64,000 bases of DNA from Nostoc sp. TCL240-02 (GCF_013343235.1 NZ_CP040094.1:3224501-3288500); one strand, 5' to 3'. Positions 8,624 to 17,808 are shown, numbered from the stretch's first letter. A program made the numbers and translations. Notes: generated by a model not told the origin, from the letters alone.

Positions 8624-9016
8624 CTAATCAGTAGACAGCACAATTTTAGGCAAAGATAAGACCTTATCTTCATCGATATCGCCAGATGTAATCGAATCTT
8701 GCCCTATTTGTTGTAATGTCGTCAACAACGCTGCGCTCTGACTCAATAGTTCATCAACATCAACGCCGCCATAACTAGATGGGTAACGCCGGAGGCGATT
8801 GCCGCCTTCTCCCAATAGAATAACTGCACCTCGCCAGTTCCGATTTTCCAAATGATACAACGCTACAGAAATTTGCAGAATGCCTTGATAAAAGGTTTTT
8901 TCTGGTTCACTGGCTTCAATCCATAAAGCTTCTAAAGTGTCATGACAGGCATAGAACTGGCCAGAGTTGAACTGTTCTACGCCTTGCCAAAACTCTTGGG
9001 GGATGGTTTCGCTCAT
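8624..9016 (-). CDS. DUF309 family protein
   Basis: A 130-residue cytosolic helical protein of the DUF309 family. The characteristic block EFWQGVEQFNSGQFYACHDTLE (shown in part: QFNSGQFYACHDTLEALW) is near residues 13-32, and FYQGILQISVALYHLENRNWRGA near 42-64. The biochemical role is unknown. Its start codon overlaps the stop of ftrC (ATGA), so it is translationally coupled to the ferredoxin-thioredoxin reductase catalytic subunit. This suggests, without proving, a link to that redox enzyme. Confidence 0.85.
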   Translation of the reverse strand: MSETIPQEFWQGVEQFNSGQFYACHDTLEALWIEASEPEKTFYQGILQISVALYHLENRNWRGAVILLGEGGNRLRRYPSSYGGVDVDELLSQSAALLTTLQQIGQDSITSGDIDEDKVLSLPKIVLSTD

Positions 9017-9387
9017 CCCATACTGTCTCGGACTTCTTTAATTGTTTCTAGAGAAATGTCTTGTTTTTCTCCAGCAAACTCGTTGTCAGAGGTAAGGAAC
9101 AACATACAATGGCACTCTTTGCGTTCTCTCATTGGCACACAGGGACAATTCCAATAGGTGGCATGGACTTCAGCCTCTTTATCTTCATAATGGCGACAGG
9201 GACATAAAGGCGCACCTAGTTCGTCTTTATGTTTGGCTAGTCCTTCAATCACAACTGCGGTAACAGAAGGTTCAGAACAGAAGTATGTTCCAGTCCGCTT
9301 GGCGTATTGTTCGGAAAAATGCCGCATTGCCTCTAGGCTTCTATCGCTGGATTTTGTGTTATGTTCTGATGTGATCATGTCGCTCAT
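9013..9387 (-). CDS. ftrC: ferredoxin-thioredoxin reductase catalytic (beta) subunit
   Basis: A 124-residue protein with the complete FTR catalytic signature: an N-terminal Cys (TYFCSEPSVTAV), then CPC(RHYED), CPC(VPMRE) and CHC(MLFL). These cysteines bind the [4Fe-4S] cluster and form the redox-active disulfide that passes electrons from ferredoxin to thioredoxin, the light signal for Calvin-cycle enzymes. The variable subunit gene (ftrV) is not in the window. The gene leads a two-gene unit with the DUF309 gene. ATG 9387 or ATG 9378 could be the start. The CBS-CP12 gene at 4.9 kb belongs to the same redox-control theme. Confidence 0.95.
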   Translation of the reverse strand: MSDMITSEHNTKSSDRSLEAMRHFSEQYAKRTGTYFCSEPSVTAVVIEGLAKHKDELGAPLCPCRHYEDKEAEVHATYWNCPCVPMRERKECHCMLFLTSDNEFAGEKQDISLETIKEVRDSMG

Positions 9388-9530
9388 AATTTAAATATTT
9401 CTTTGCATTGTACCTCAGCCGCACTAAGGGATTACTGGGTGTATTTCCCCAACCTTAACCTTTCAAATTGTTTTACCTTTGTTCAAGGGCTGATATGTCC
9501 GGTGTGCTGGGATCAGATAAAAGTTTAACT

Positions 9531-9600
9531 TGAATGGGAATTGGGGATGGGGAATGGGAAAGAAGCAGGGTAGCAGGGAGCAGGGGAGACAAGATGATCT
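9531..9600. repeat. STRR1-like G+A-rich heptamer tract
   Basis: Degenerate heptanucleotide units (GGGAATT, GGGGAAT, and AGCAGGG-type) run along one strand. This resembles the STRR1 class (CCCCART) of heterocystous cyanobacteria. It is part of the 280-base spacer downstream of the DUF58 gene; nothing else is evident there. Confidence 0.55.
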
Positions 9601-9666
9601 GCGTGAGAACCTTGCAACAAGTCTTTCCATTGTCCGCAATTCCTAATTCACAATAATCCCTGCAAT

Positions 9667-10830
9667 TTATAATAGATGTAATGTTTTTTGCAGTTGGGGT
9701 TGTAGTGCGCGATCGCTTTGCAAAACTATACCAGGCTGTTCCCAATTGATTACCTCTGGTTCTGCTGGTGCGGAAACATTTGACCACAAAACCCAGCGAC
9801 TACCTTGAGGAAGAGTAGCAAGGCTCAGGGGGTTTTGAGTCAGCCAAATCAAGGGATAACTTTTAGGAACTACTGAACTGGCATCTTCTAGGGCTGTTGT
9901 TGCTGCTAAAGTTTCTAAAACAAAGCGATCGCCTTTGATTAAATTTGTTGATGCTGTCCATAGTTGTACCTCTAATTGCTGTTGCTGTGCGTAAAAATAT
10001 AGCGAAGCTGCGGCAATTACTGCTTGTTCAAAGTTTTCTTCTTCCCAATTGCTAGCACTGTCAAGGGCAATCACTATTTCTTGTCCACCTGTAACCATTT
10101 CTAACTCCCGCACCCTTAATTCCCCATAGCGGGCACTAGTCCGCCAGTGAATCAGGCGAGTAGGATCTCCAAGACGATATGGACGGAGCGATCGCACCAG
10201 CCCTGTTGTCGCTGTCTGCAAGGGCTTACCACGAGGATCGCCCCTTTTGCTCTCTTCTTGCCCCATTTCGTCTACTAAGGGGCAGGTAGCCAAGGGTAAC
10301 ACTGTGGGATAAACGATCGCTGTAGCAACACAATCACGCTGACGGCGACACCAGAACAATCCCAAAGGCGCACCAGAACCAAGTTCAATTGTGTGCCAGC
10401 GATAAACACCCCGGTGCTGAGTCGGGTGGTAATATACCCAACGGTAAATACCTTGGCTAGGAATTGTTTCGATTGCCTTTTGTACTGGTTTCCCTAAGAC
10501 GAAGGGTAATATATCTTCGACTTGTAATAAGCTGACAGGCTGTTGTGTCTGATTGCAGATTTCTAATTCCACCGTTAGATCGTCACCTGCTGACACAGGT
10601 TGCATGGGACGGCGGGTGATAGATAGACCTGTGAGCGATCGCGGCGGTAAGATAGCTGCTACACCCAAAAGGGCAAAACTGATGCCGCTAATGGCATACA
10701 GCCAACCAGCCATCGTATTAATACCTGCGCCAAAAAAACAAATAGCGGTTACTGCTAGCACCCAACCGCCATAAGTAGGGGCACAAGCGCGGGTTTCTAA
10801 CCAATTAGTGAGGGGTTTAATGATTTTCAT
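9667..10830 (-). CDS. DUF58 family membrane protein
   Basis: A 387-residue protein with two adjacent transmembrane helices near the N-terminus (about residues 20-60: GWVLAVTAICFFGAG, GWLYAISGISFALLGVAAIL) and a cytoplasmic DUF58 domain with the hallmark GDPTRLIHWRTSARYGELRV (about 218-237) and a vWA-like ending (EIVIALDSASNWEEENFEQ). DUF58 proteins usually work with MoxR-type AAA ATPases, often in neighbouring genes, in assembly or maturation of membrane complexes. Here the only MoxR gene lies 39 kb away (49629-50537), so any partnership would be between distant loci. Confidence 0.85.
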   Translation of the reverse strand: MKIIKPLTNWLETRACAPTYGGWVLAVTAICFFGAGINTMAGWLYAISGISFALLGVAAILPPRSLTGLSITRRPMQPVSAGDDLTVELEICNQTQQPVSLLQVEDILPFVLGKPVQKAIETIPSQGIYRWVYYHPTQHRGVYRWHTIELGSGAPLGLFWCRRQRDCVATAIVYPTVLPLATCPLVDEMGQEESKRGDPRGKPLQTATTGLVRSLRPYRLGDPTRLIHWRTSARYGELRVRELEMVTGGQEIVIALDSASNWEEENFEQAVIAAASLYFYAQQQQLEVQLWTASTNLIKGDRFVLETLAATTALEDASSVVPKSYPLIWLTQNPLSLATLPQGSRWVLWSNVSAPAEPEVINWEQPGIVLQSDRALQPQLQKTLHLL

Positions 10831-10894
10831 GTTTCTTTTTTAACCCAACACCACCCCAAATTCACAGTGTCTCAGGGGTTCGCCAAAAAAGCTT

Positions 10895-11194
10895 TTAGTT
10901 GGATTCCTCAAAAAGAGATGGAAAGTTACGGCGACCGCTTACAACCCGTAGAATTTCGATACCATTATCTAATACTCTGTAGAAAACGATATAGCCTTGC
11001 AAGGATATACCTCGGAGGTCTGGACGAATTTTTGCGTAACTTTTACCACTGTTTGGAAAGGCAACAAGCTGTTGGCACTTGCGGTTGAATTCACTGAAAA
11101 ATCGCTCTCCTGCTTCAACGCTAGTTTCAGCAAAGTAGTCGGCAATTTCATTGATATCTCGGCTGGCAAGAATGTTGATGACGTAGCGACTCAT
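10895..11194 (-). CDS. ParE/RelE-superfamily toxin
   Basis: A 99-residue small basic protein with the ParE fold signature: SRDINEIADYFAE (N-terminal helix), RFFSEFNRKCQQL, FPNSGKSY, LRGISLQGYIVFYRV and ILRVVSGRRNF. It matches the length and order of type II toxins. The start overlaps the end of the antitoxin gene by 4 bases (ATGA), the usual antitoxin-toxin coupling. ParE toxins poison DNA gyrase, RelE toxins cleave mRNA; the target here is not determined. The pair appears intact. Confidence 0.85.
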   Translation of the reverse strand: MSRYVINILASRDINEIADYFAETSVEAGERFFSEFNRKCQQLVAFPNSGKSYAKIRPDLRGISLQGYIVFYRVLDNGIEILRVVSGRRNFPSLFEESN

Positions 11195-11457
11195 GCTTGC
11201 GCCTGATGTCCTTGTCGAAACCGCTTTAGAATTTGGTTTACGAATGTCTCGCCATCAATAGGTGGCGTTTTGTCTGAAGCTAAAATCGCCGCATCAATTT
11301 TTTCTCGCACATCCTCAACCCATTCAGCATCGGCGCGATCGTATTCATCAAGCAACCGTAAGGCGATTTCAAGGGCTTCTTCTGCGGAGCGATATTTCCC
11401 AGCCTGGAGCTTGGTTTGAATAAAGCGTTCTTGATCGGGTGTGAGACTTATGCTCAT
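11191..11457 (-). CDS. ParD-like type II antitoxin
   Basis: An 88-residue protein upstream of, and overlapping, the ParE-like toxin gene. The N-terminal SISLTPDQERFIQTKLQAGK fits a ribbon-helix-helix DNA-binding fold, with SAEEALEIALRLLDEYDRADAEW typical of ParD-type antitoxins. The C-terminal tail probably wraps the toxin. The pair is expected to autoregulate its promoter in 11458-11595; no operator palindrome was obvious there. Confidence 0.82.
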   Translation of the reverse strand: MSISLTPDQERFIQTKLQAGKYRSAEEALEIALRLLDEYDRADAEWVEDVREKIDAAILASDKTPPIDGETFVNQILKRFRQGHQAQA

Positions 11458-11595
11458 AGAAAACCTCTATTCAGATTATTCACCATTTTAAGTTAAAAAA
11501 CTCACTCTACTTTTTCGTTCAGTTAAGGTTTATTCAGGAAATACAGTAAGTTATATTCACACAAGATGCAGATTTTTGATTATTGCGAGTTACTG

Positions 11596-12183
11596 TCAAA
11601 CTTTACGCTGTAACCAAGCAAATACTTCATTAACAGAGAGCGTCAAATTCAAATTTTCTAACACTGGTAATATATCCTGTCCTGCTAACAAATCTGGTAA
11701 AGAATTAGGCTGATAAACTAAAATACAGCGTTCACTTGGATCAACCAACCATCCTAGCTGACTGCCATTTCTCAAATAGTGTAAAATATTGCCAGTTACT
11801 TTCGTTTGACTTTGAGCAGGGGAAAGAATTTCGATGATCCAAGGGGGTGCAAAATCAATCCCACTGCTAATAATGTCACCGCTCTCATCCAGTGGTATTT
11901 GATTGGTAGAGATCACAACCACATCAGGAACTACTGAACGATTACCGCAGGTACAGCGTAATTCAGGAAAAGCTTTGTAGTTACTGCCCAACGCATCAAT
12001 TACTGCAACCAAACGTTTTTGCAATAAACTGTGTTTAGCCCCTCCCATAGGTTTCTGAATTGCCTCTCCGTTGATATATTCCCAAGCTGGTGACTCTTCA
12101 ATATATGGAAGTTTTAAGAACTCTTTTAAAGTCGCGCTTTCTGGAACTGTAATTTTTCCTTGCGTCAACCCAATATTTTTCAT
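11596..12183 (-). CDS. Uma2 family (DUF820) putative endonuclease
   Basis: A 195-residue Uma2/DUF820 protein of the PD-(D/E)XK superfamily fold, a family greatly expanded in cyanobacteria. Visible family marks are LKEFLKLPYIEESPAWEYING (start, substrate-like loop), VVPDVVVIST (catalytic Asp region), PPWIIEILSPAQS (Glu before Ser-Pro) and LGWLVDPSERCILVY. Function is not established for most members. It lies between a toxin-antitoxin pair and a broken antitoxin gene in the accessory island. A second Uma2 gene is at 57712-58287. Confidence 0.85.
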   Translation of the reverse strand: MKNIGLTQGKITVPESATLKEFLKLPYIEESPAWEYINGEAIQKPMGGAKHSLLQKRLVAVIDALGSNYKAFPELRCTCGNRSVVPDVVVISTNQIPLDESGDIISSGIDFAPPWIIEILSPAQSQTKVTGNILHYLRNGSQLGWLVDPSERCILVYQPNSLPDLLAGQDILPVLENLNLTLSVNEVFAWLQRKV

Positions 12184-12248
12184 AATTCGGTTACAAGCGG
12201 AAGTGGGTCAGTTGTTGAAACCAATGGCATTTTGAGATCAAGATTGTT

Positions 12249-12371
12249 CTAGTCTTCCCTTTTTAGTATTGTCCCATCATTACGCATGATGATGACTTCT
12301 TCTCCAGCAGCCGCCTCTTCAATTAATTCTGCTAGGCGAGTCTCAGCTTATTTCAAATTAACTTGGTGCAT
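12249..12371 (-). pseudogene. Phd/YefM-type antitoxin relic with a nonsense codon
   Basis: Reading the minus strand from ATG 12371 gives MHQVNLK, a TAA stop, then AETRLAELIEEAAAGEE, VIIMRNDGTILKRED and a final stop. This matches the start of Phd/YefM antitoxins, which normally read VNLHEAKTRLSELIEEAA, with the stop in place of an expected residue such as Glu. Only 40 codons remain, shorter than the usual 70-80, and no toxin gene follows. I see it as the remains of a type II toxin-antitoxin module. Confidence 0.6.
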
Positions 12372-12562
12372 TGATAGTCTTTACCAAAACCCGATATTTT
12401 GAATATAACTTCTTCGTCAGTTATTGACTCAAGGATCTTTTCATGTGGACAATGGCGATCGCAGTTTCGCGAATAGTCATGATAATTGCCTTTTTCAGTC
12501 CTTTTCATTGTTACTCAAAGATTTGACTAAATCCACTGCAAGAGCGATCGCTTCCCACACGT

Positions 12563-12960
12563 TCACACCAAGCCTTCACGCTCAAGAACCATACGAACAT
12601 CCTCAAAACAAGCTTTAATGTTCCCGCATGGAAAGTTAATATAACCAAGTCCATCAACATTGGAAAAGTTTTCACAGCCTTCTTCTAAAAGGAGAATTGC
12701 GCGTGTGAAACCCAAGCGTCCTTGAAAAAGACCTGCTTCATGTATAACATTCATTCTTGCACGGAGCTTCAGATCACTTTGTTCATCTTCACCAGTCATT
12801 ATCAAAAATGCGATCGCTGCACTATCCAGCATCTGGGATAAGCGCACAGTATTATTGATTCCAGCAATTGGAAGCCGATTGAATTCATCCCAAGGTAGTT
12901 TTAATCGCTCACTGATAAAGTCTTTGAGATCCCTCCATAACGGTGAGTGCCCGTGTCCAA
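12563..12960 (-). pseudogene. 3' part of a split TIR-like nucleotide-binding protein gene
   Basis: This minus-strand frame encodes the TIR-like domain of a predicted nucleotide-binding protein (the family also used as TIR effector domain in CBASS Cap12/Pycsar proteins). It runs IGHGHSPLWRDL, ISERLKLPWDEFNRLPIAG, MLDSAAIAFLIMTGEDEQ, LRARMNVIHEAGLFQGRLGF and ends VLEREGLV. The block LRARxNVIxExGLFxGxLG is the family hallmark. The frame enters directly from the IS630-type element at 12961. Joining base 12960 to 16969 gives ...GTHVFIGHGHSP... in frame, so this is the C-terminal third of a 372-residue protein whose 5' part is at 16969-17689. Confidence 0.82.
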
Positions 12961-13993
12961 TATAGCGGTTATCAGTCTTGTGAGGTACAGTAGCAGCAGT
13001 GAGTAAACCAACCCAGCAAATTCTCTATTGTCACTTCTGCGAATGCCGTATCTAATGCCTGGAGTAAATCAGGGTATGTCCTTGCACCGATGCGACGGAG
13101 AATGTTCTTAATCTTGGACCAACAATTCTCAATCGGTGAAAAATCGGGAGAATAGGGGGGGAGATAAATGAGATGAGCGCCAGCAGCGATGAGCAAAGCT
13201 TCAAGTTCATCACTTTTATGGATTGAGCAGTTATCCATGATCACCACTGCACCAGGCCAAAGTTTGGGTACGAGCTTTTGGGCGATGAAGGCATCAAAAG
13301 TCAAAGCATCGATAGAACCTAAGCCACTCCATTGGGTGAGCAGTCCTTTCAAGCTAATTGCACCAATTACCGAGACATTTTTCCCTTTGCGGTTGGGCTT
13401 TTGAGCATAGCCTGAAGGCCAGGCAAGGCGCGGGCACATTTGCGGATGAAGGACAGATTAACTCCCGATTCATCTAAGAAAATCAGCTCTTCGACGGGTA
13501 TCCCCCTCAAGAGTTTCCAGTACTCAAATCGGGCTAGTTGGACTTCATCACTACCTTTTTTTGTGAGGTGGAGACTTTTTTTTTGAGGTTGAGGTGAAGT
13601 TTCCAGCGAACCATCCGATTCACCGTAGCTACCCCAATTAAGACCTCTGTTTTCTCGTAAAGTCGTTCCCGCAATTCGCTTAACGTCGCATCGGGCTGTG
13701 CTATGACGAGTTGGCGCAGGATTTCTAACTGTTCAGCATTCAACTTTGTTGCTGTCTGCTCAGTCCGCACCTTGGGGCCTATCATCCCCAATTCTCGATG
13801 GCGTTTGAGTAAATTTTGCACAAAACTTAAGGTGACACCAAAGTTTTTAGCCAGTTTTCGTTGGGAAATGTCACCGCAGGCATAAGCATCAACTATTTTT
13901 TGACGCAAGTCGAGAGAGTAGGCTTTCATCACCACCAATTATCAGTAGAATTGCTCTCTCCTACTGTACTGAAGTAGACTGATAACCACTATA
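12961..13993 (-). mobile_element. IS630-type insertion sequence
   Basis: A 1.03-kb element bounded by imperfect inverted repeats: left TAGCGGTTATCAGTCTTG, right (read inward) TAGTGGTTATCAGTCTAC. TA dinucleotides stand on both outer sides, as expected from the TA target of the IS630/Tc1-mariner group. It interrupts the TIR-like gene. Its right end touches the 4-bp target duplication of the IS701-type element, so which of the two arrived first cannot be decided from the junctions. Confidence 0.85.
12972..13938 (-). pseudogene. IS630-type transposase, frameshifted
   Basis: The N-terminal part (13938 to about 13570) carries the helix-turn-helix half (KAYSLDLRQKIVDAYACGD, SQRKLAKNFGVTLSFVQNLL). 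The C-terminal part has the DDE domain (VVIMDNCSIHKSDELE, LPPYSPDFSPIENCWSKIK). The frame changes at an A9 run near 13572-13580, where a programmed shift is conceivable since many IS630 elements use one. It changes again near 13415-13440 (around FIRKCARAL/AWPSGYAQKP), which is not expected. The copy is probably inactive. Confidence 0.75.
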
Positions 13994-14994
13994 ACCCTCT
14001 TCTGTCACTTTCCGAGTATTCTGAATAAAAGGATTAAAAGAAAAAACTCTCTTCAGGTAAGCAGGGCAATGGATGTAGAATTACAAATCCTAAAACATTT
14101 GGCAAGAGATGCCCAGCCAACAGTTGCGATCATAGATGAATATTGTGCAGAGTATAAAGACCTGTTCAAAGAAGTAAGAAATTATGAATGCTTCAAATAT
14201 TTACATTTAGGGATAATTGCACCAATAAAAAGAAAATCATTACCAGAAATAGCCAAAGTAGTAAGTATAAACTCGGCACAGTCATTACATCATTTCATAG
14301 CCTATTCAGATTGGTCAGCAAATAAATTAAAGAGCCGAAGATTAGATAAATTAAAGAAAGCATTAAATAGTCAGGCGATAACCGTAGTAATAGATGAAAC
14401 TGGAGATAGGAAAAAAGGTAAAAAGACAGATTATGTTGCAAGACAATATCTAGGGAGTGTAGGAAAAATAGATAATGGAATAGTATCAGTCAATGCTTAT
14501 GGAGTTTATGAAAATGTAACATTTCCATTAAGTTTCAAAGTATTTAAACCGAAAGGGACGCTCAAATCAGGAGATAAATATAAAACCAAAATAGAGTTAG
14601 CGTCAGAAATTATTACAGAATTAATAAATGAGGGGTTTAATATTGAATTAGTATTAGCCGATAGTTTATATGGTGAAAGTAGCAAATTCATCAAAAAGCT
14701 CAATGAATATGAATTAGCTTATGTTGTAGCAATTAGAAGTAATCACGGAGTCTGGCTACCAGCTAATCAGAGCGTTAGAGCTAACAAGTGGTGCAAATTT
14801 GAGAGAACATTTAGTAATAAAAAATCCGAAATCAGATATATCCGAGAAATAATTTATGGTAAAAAAAGAGCCATAACTTACTGGGAAATAACTACTGATC
14901 CAGAAACAATGCCGGATAATTCCACTTCATTTGTCATGACGAATCTTCAAGGAAATCTCAAAAAAACTTTAGGCGATTTATATGGATTAAGAAC

Positions 14995-16499
14995 CTGACT
15001 TTTCCCGTTAAGTCTCTTTTGCAAGCTGCCAACCCTCACAGAGGTCGTGTAATTTTAACCAACCTCGCCACAGTACCTGGATACCAATAGGTGTTTTACT
15101 TCGATGTTCTAAGTAGCCGCCAAGACGAGCTACAGCTTCAACAGCCCAGCTAACTGTTAGCACTTTGGGGAGTTTGGGAGACTTAGCTTTTAAAATCTTG
15201 AGTTCAAGGGGATTAAGAATTTCAATGGCAGGGGCTAAGGGCTGAGTGCGGTGGAGATAAGTTAAGCGCAAAAGCTCAACAGCTATTACGCTAAAAAAAC
15301 CAATGAGGGTCTTCATCCCATCAGCAGCAAGCCTATATTTTTCTACCTGACATCCAGACTTAAAAATTTTATGGTATTCTTCAACACGCCAACGATAAGT
15401 ATACCAGCGTAAAACTGTAGAAGCCATCTGGACATCTGCAATAACTTCCGTAGTCAACAACATCCACTCCACAAGTGTTTCACCATCTGGGCAATCAATC
15501 TCAGTGGCATAAACAGCATATACGGGTAGAGGCTCACGGTTATCAAAACGATAGGGAGTACGGAGATTGACCGGACAAAATCGCACAGCCAGCTTGGTTT
15601 TACGGGCAGAACGCTGTCCAGTCTGGGGTAATTCGATTTCCTGTTCAAAACTGGTAGGTTGTGCAAGGAGTTTTGACCAAAGACGCTCGCTCTCGGAATC
15701 TAAACTGCGGTTATGAGCCGCGCGAATAAGAACTCCGGTGTGCTGGAGTTGGCGAACTTTATCGAAAACTTCTGTGATATCACCTTCTCGGTCGAAAACA
15801 TGAATCACTTGCGTGTGCTTACTCACAAGGTTTTCTATAGTGGTGAGCGCTTCTACCCACCTGTAAGATTCTTTCTGTTCAAAGGGACGGTTTCGGGCTT
15901 CTTTACGTGCTGCTGCTTGCCGTTTTTTCTTCTGTGTTGGAGTTTCATCTTTTGGCGGTTTCTGTTTTGCTTCTCGATTCCAAAGTTTTTGCCACAACAG
16001 ACCAAGGGACTGGCGCTTTGTCCGATTCTATGGCTAAAGCACTGTGTAATATTAAACCGTTACCTCCCTTACCAATTGGGCCGTAACCTTCTTTTTTAGC
16101 CTCAATACTGCCATAATCAAAAAAAGTCGTGTCTCCAACACACAGCACTACGTCGCACTCTGCAACAGTTTCCGCAGTCATTTGGCAATGCGGCTCAATC
16201 ACGCTGGGAAATTGCACTTTTGGATTAGCAAAAACTCATAAGCCCTTTTAAGTACGGTTCCATTACTGAAAACTTCCGACAGCGCTTTGCCGAATCCCAA
16301 ACTTAGAGCATACCCGATTGACATTGCACGCTCATTCAATCGGCGATCGCCTAGAGATATGGTTGCAAAATTCTTTTCCCACCAGTCCAGCATTGCTTGT
16401 TACCTTTAGCACCCAATTTCAATTACTGTACCGTATTTGCTGTGCTGTTTCTTAAACCCTTTGCCAGCAAGTCTTTCAAGACTTAACGGGAAAAGTCAG
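14995..16499 (-). mobile_element. IS4-family (IS50/Tn5-like) insertion sequence, copy 1
   Basis: A 1505-bp element with perfect terminal repeats beginning CTGACTTTTCCCGTTAAG at both ends and a 9-bp target duplication ATTAAGAAC (14986-14994 and 16500-16508). The terminal CTGACT and the 9-bp duplication agree with the IS50/Tn5 branch of IS4. The same element, of identical length, is at 55940-57444 in the opposite orientation. Confidence 0.95.
15008..16393 (-). pseudogene. IS4-family transposase, copy 1, frameshifted twice
   Basis: The Tn5-like transposase begins MLDWWEKNFATISLGDRRLN (DNA-binding region), contains the DDE residues (CVGDTTFFDYGS; HVFDREGD) and the Y-R-E-K motif YRWRVEEYHKIFKSGCQVEK. 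The frame breaks in the T5 run of GAGTTTTTGCTAATCC (about 16227-16240), a change shared with copy 2, and again near 16012-16018 where copy 1 has GACAAAGCGCC against GACAAAGGCC in copy 2. The last 330 codons are open. Confidence 0.85.
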
Positions 16500-16968
16500 A
16501 TTAAGAACCTGGGTAGAATATGGGTTTCGACAATGTAAACAGGAACTCGGCTGGACAGATTATCGCTTGACAAATTTTCAACATATAGAGAGATGGTGGG
16601 AAATTATTTTTTGTGTTTACACAATGATTAGTCTAAATTCCCCAGCCTTTTTAGCCTTAAATCAATCTCTTCAAATTGAAACTGAGGTGATAGGTACTAG
16701 TTATGTTAATTGTGTAGATTTTTCTCATCATCAACAATGGAATCATAATTCTGGATGGAAGAATACTCTTAATAATCTTCGTTTAATTGTCCAACCTCTT
16801 TTACTATTTTGGCTGATTTATCCCTGGTTAGATATTTTTCCAAATTCTCATTTATTGCTAGGATTTAATCATTTAATTTGTGCCATGAACCAATTTAAAC
16901 CCTTTTTTGCTTCTGGATGATTTCACTTATTTACTACTTGCTTATCTCGGAGAGTGACAGAAGAGGGA

Positions 16969-17689
16969 TAAAGACATGTGTTCCTGGTTGAGATGAGTAC
17001 ATATAAATGCGAGATTTATTGGTTAAGTGTAATGCTAGCCGATTTGCTATTTTCTTTAAACTTTCTGCTACTGTAACAGGCGATTGAACAGACAATAACT
17101 GTGCCTGAAGATAAATATGCGGCGGGGTTTGAAGTCCAGACTGAAAAGCAAGCATGTCAAGTGAAAAAAACTGTTTTGGTCGAAGATAATCAACAAACTG
17201 CTGTACAGATGATGTTTGACATTGCTCAACTTCTTTTTTTAGCCGATCCAGGTATGCGTCTTCTCCGCTAGCAAGGCAAGAAAAAATTATCGATATTAAT
17301 TCTTCTCGTAAATCAGAAATCTCTTCTTTTGCATAATTGGCAAGTTCGTTTAGTTGCTCTAATGAGAGGCTAGCTGTGTTTGATTTTAAAGTCTTATACA
17401 AAGAATCGAAGTCATATTCACACCACTCACCCTTAGTATCGTTGGAAAATCTGTTTTGGAGTCCCCATTCTTGACTAAATCGTGCACCGGGCGGAACTGG
17501 TTGAAGTTGGTTGTAATAGACACGGGAATGATATCCAAGCCATGAGCCAGACCAGGATTTTGCTGCCTGGTTTGCTGCTTCTTGCAATGCTTTTATTGAC
17601 TCAGCTACCTCAGAAGATTCAAATTGTGCAACGATTGTAGAACAAATGGATTTGATACGATCAAGAGAATCACGGAAGTCATCCATCAA
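16969..17689 (-). pseudogene. 5' part of a split TIR-like nucleotide-binding protein gene
   Basis: The N-terminal 240 residues of the interrupted protein, from ATG 17689 (MMDDFRDSLDRIKSICSTIV). This part is mostly helical with long acidic stretches (SLEQLNELANYAKEEISDLREE) and has no family I can name. It ends NKSRIYMYSSQPGTHVFI, where the TIR-like domain should begin. The present frame runs a further ten codons into the IS701-type end (PLLSLSEISK, stop at 16934), so a truncated 251-residue protein lacking the TIR-like domain could still be made. The 12563-12960 piece is the missing C-terminus. Confidence 0.8.
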
Positions 17690-17763
17690 AATCTATACTT
17701 AATCTATGTTTACTATATAAAATGTAGTTTAAAAATTGAAAAACGCTGTAACTAACAAAATAA

Positions 17764-17785
17764 AAAGCCCGCAGATGCGGGCTTT
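17764..17785 (-). terminator. intrinsic terminator of typA
   Basis: A perfect 9-bp stem, AAAGCCCGC/GCGGGCTTT with loop AGAT, lies 24 bases past the typA stop. In the direction of typA it is followed by TTTTATTTTG. Confidence 0.9.
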
Positions 17786-17808
17786 CTAAATCAATTAATA
17801 ATTCTTAC

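Larger units (their letters stand above)
14069..16920 (+). pseudogene. IS701-type transposase split by an IS4 element
   Basis: The first part (14069-14994) encodes the DDE domain with VIDETGDRKKGKKTDYVARQ and LVLADSLYGESSKFIKKL. The second part (16509-16920) resumes at TWVEYGFRQCKQELGW. Joining 14994 to 16509 gives an uninterrupted 445-residue protein (GLRT-WVEYG), so the transposase was intact until the IS4-type element landed at ATTAAGAAC. Confidence 0.88.
13995..16967 (+). mobile_element. IS701-type insertion sequence, interrupted by an IS4 element
   Basis: The ends are inverted repeats CCCTCTTCTGTCACTTTCC (13995) and, read inward from 16967, CCCTCTTCTGTCACTCTCC. The 4-bp sequence ATAA is duplicated outside (13991-13994 and 16968-16971), as expected for IS701 elements. 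Subtracting the 1505-bp IS4 insert and its 9-bp duplication leaves 1459 bp, a normal IS701 size. Confidence 0.9.

Noticed and set aside
12424..12618. Plus-strand 64-codon frame beside the TIR-like relic
   Set aside because: It runs antisense into the real TIR-like coding piece and contains HIP1 octamers only.
16934..17689. Independent complete gene of 251 codons
   Set aside because: Its last ten codons come from the IS701-type end, and the frame continues exactly into the TIR-like piece once the insertions are removed.
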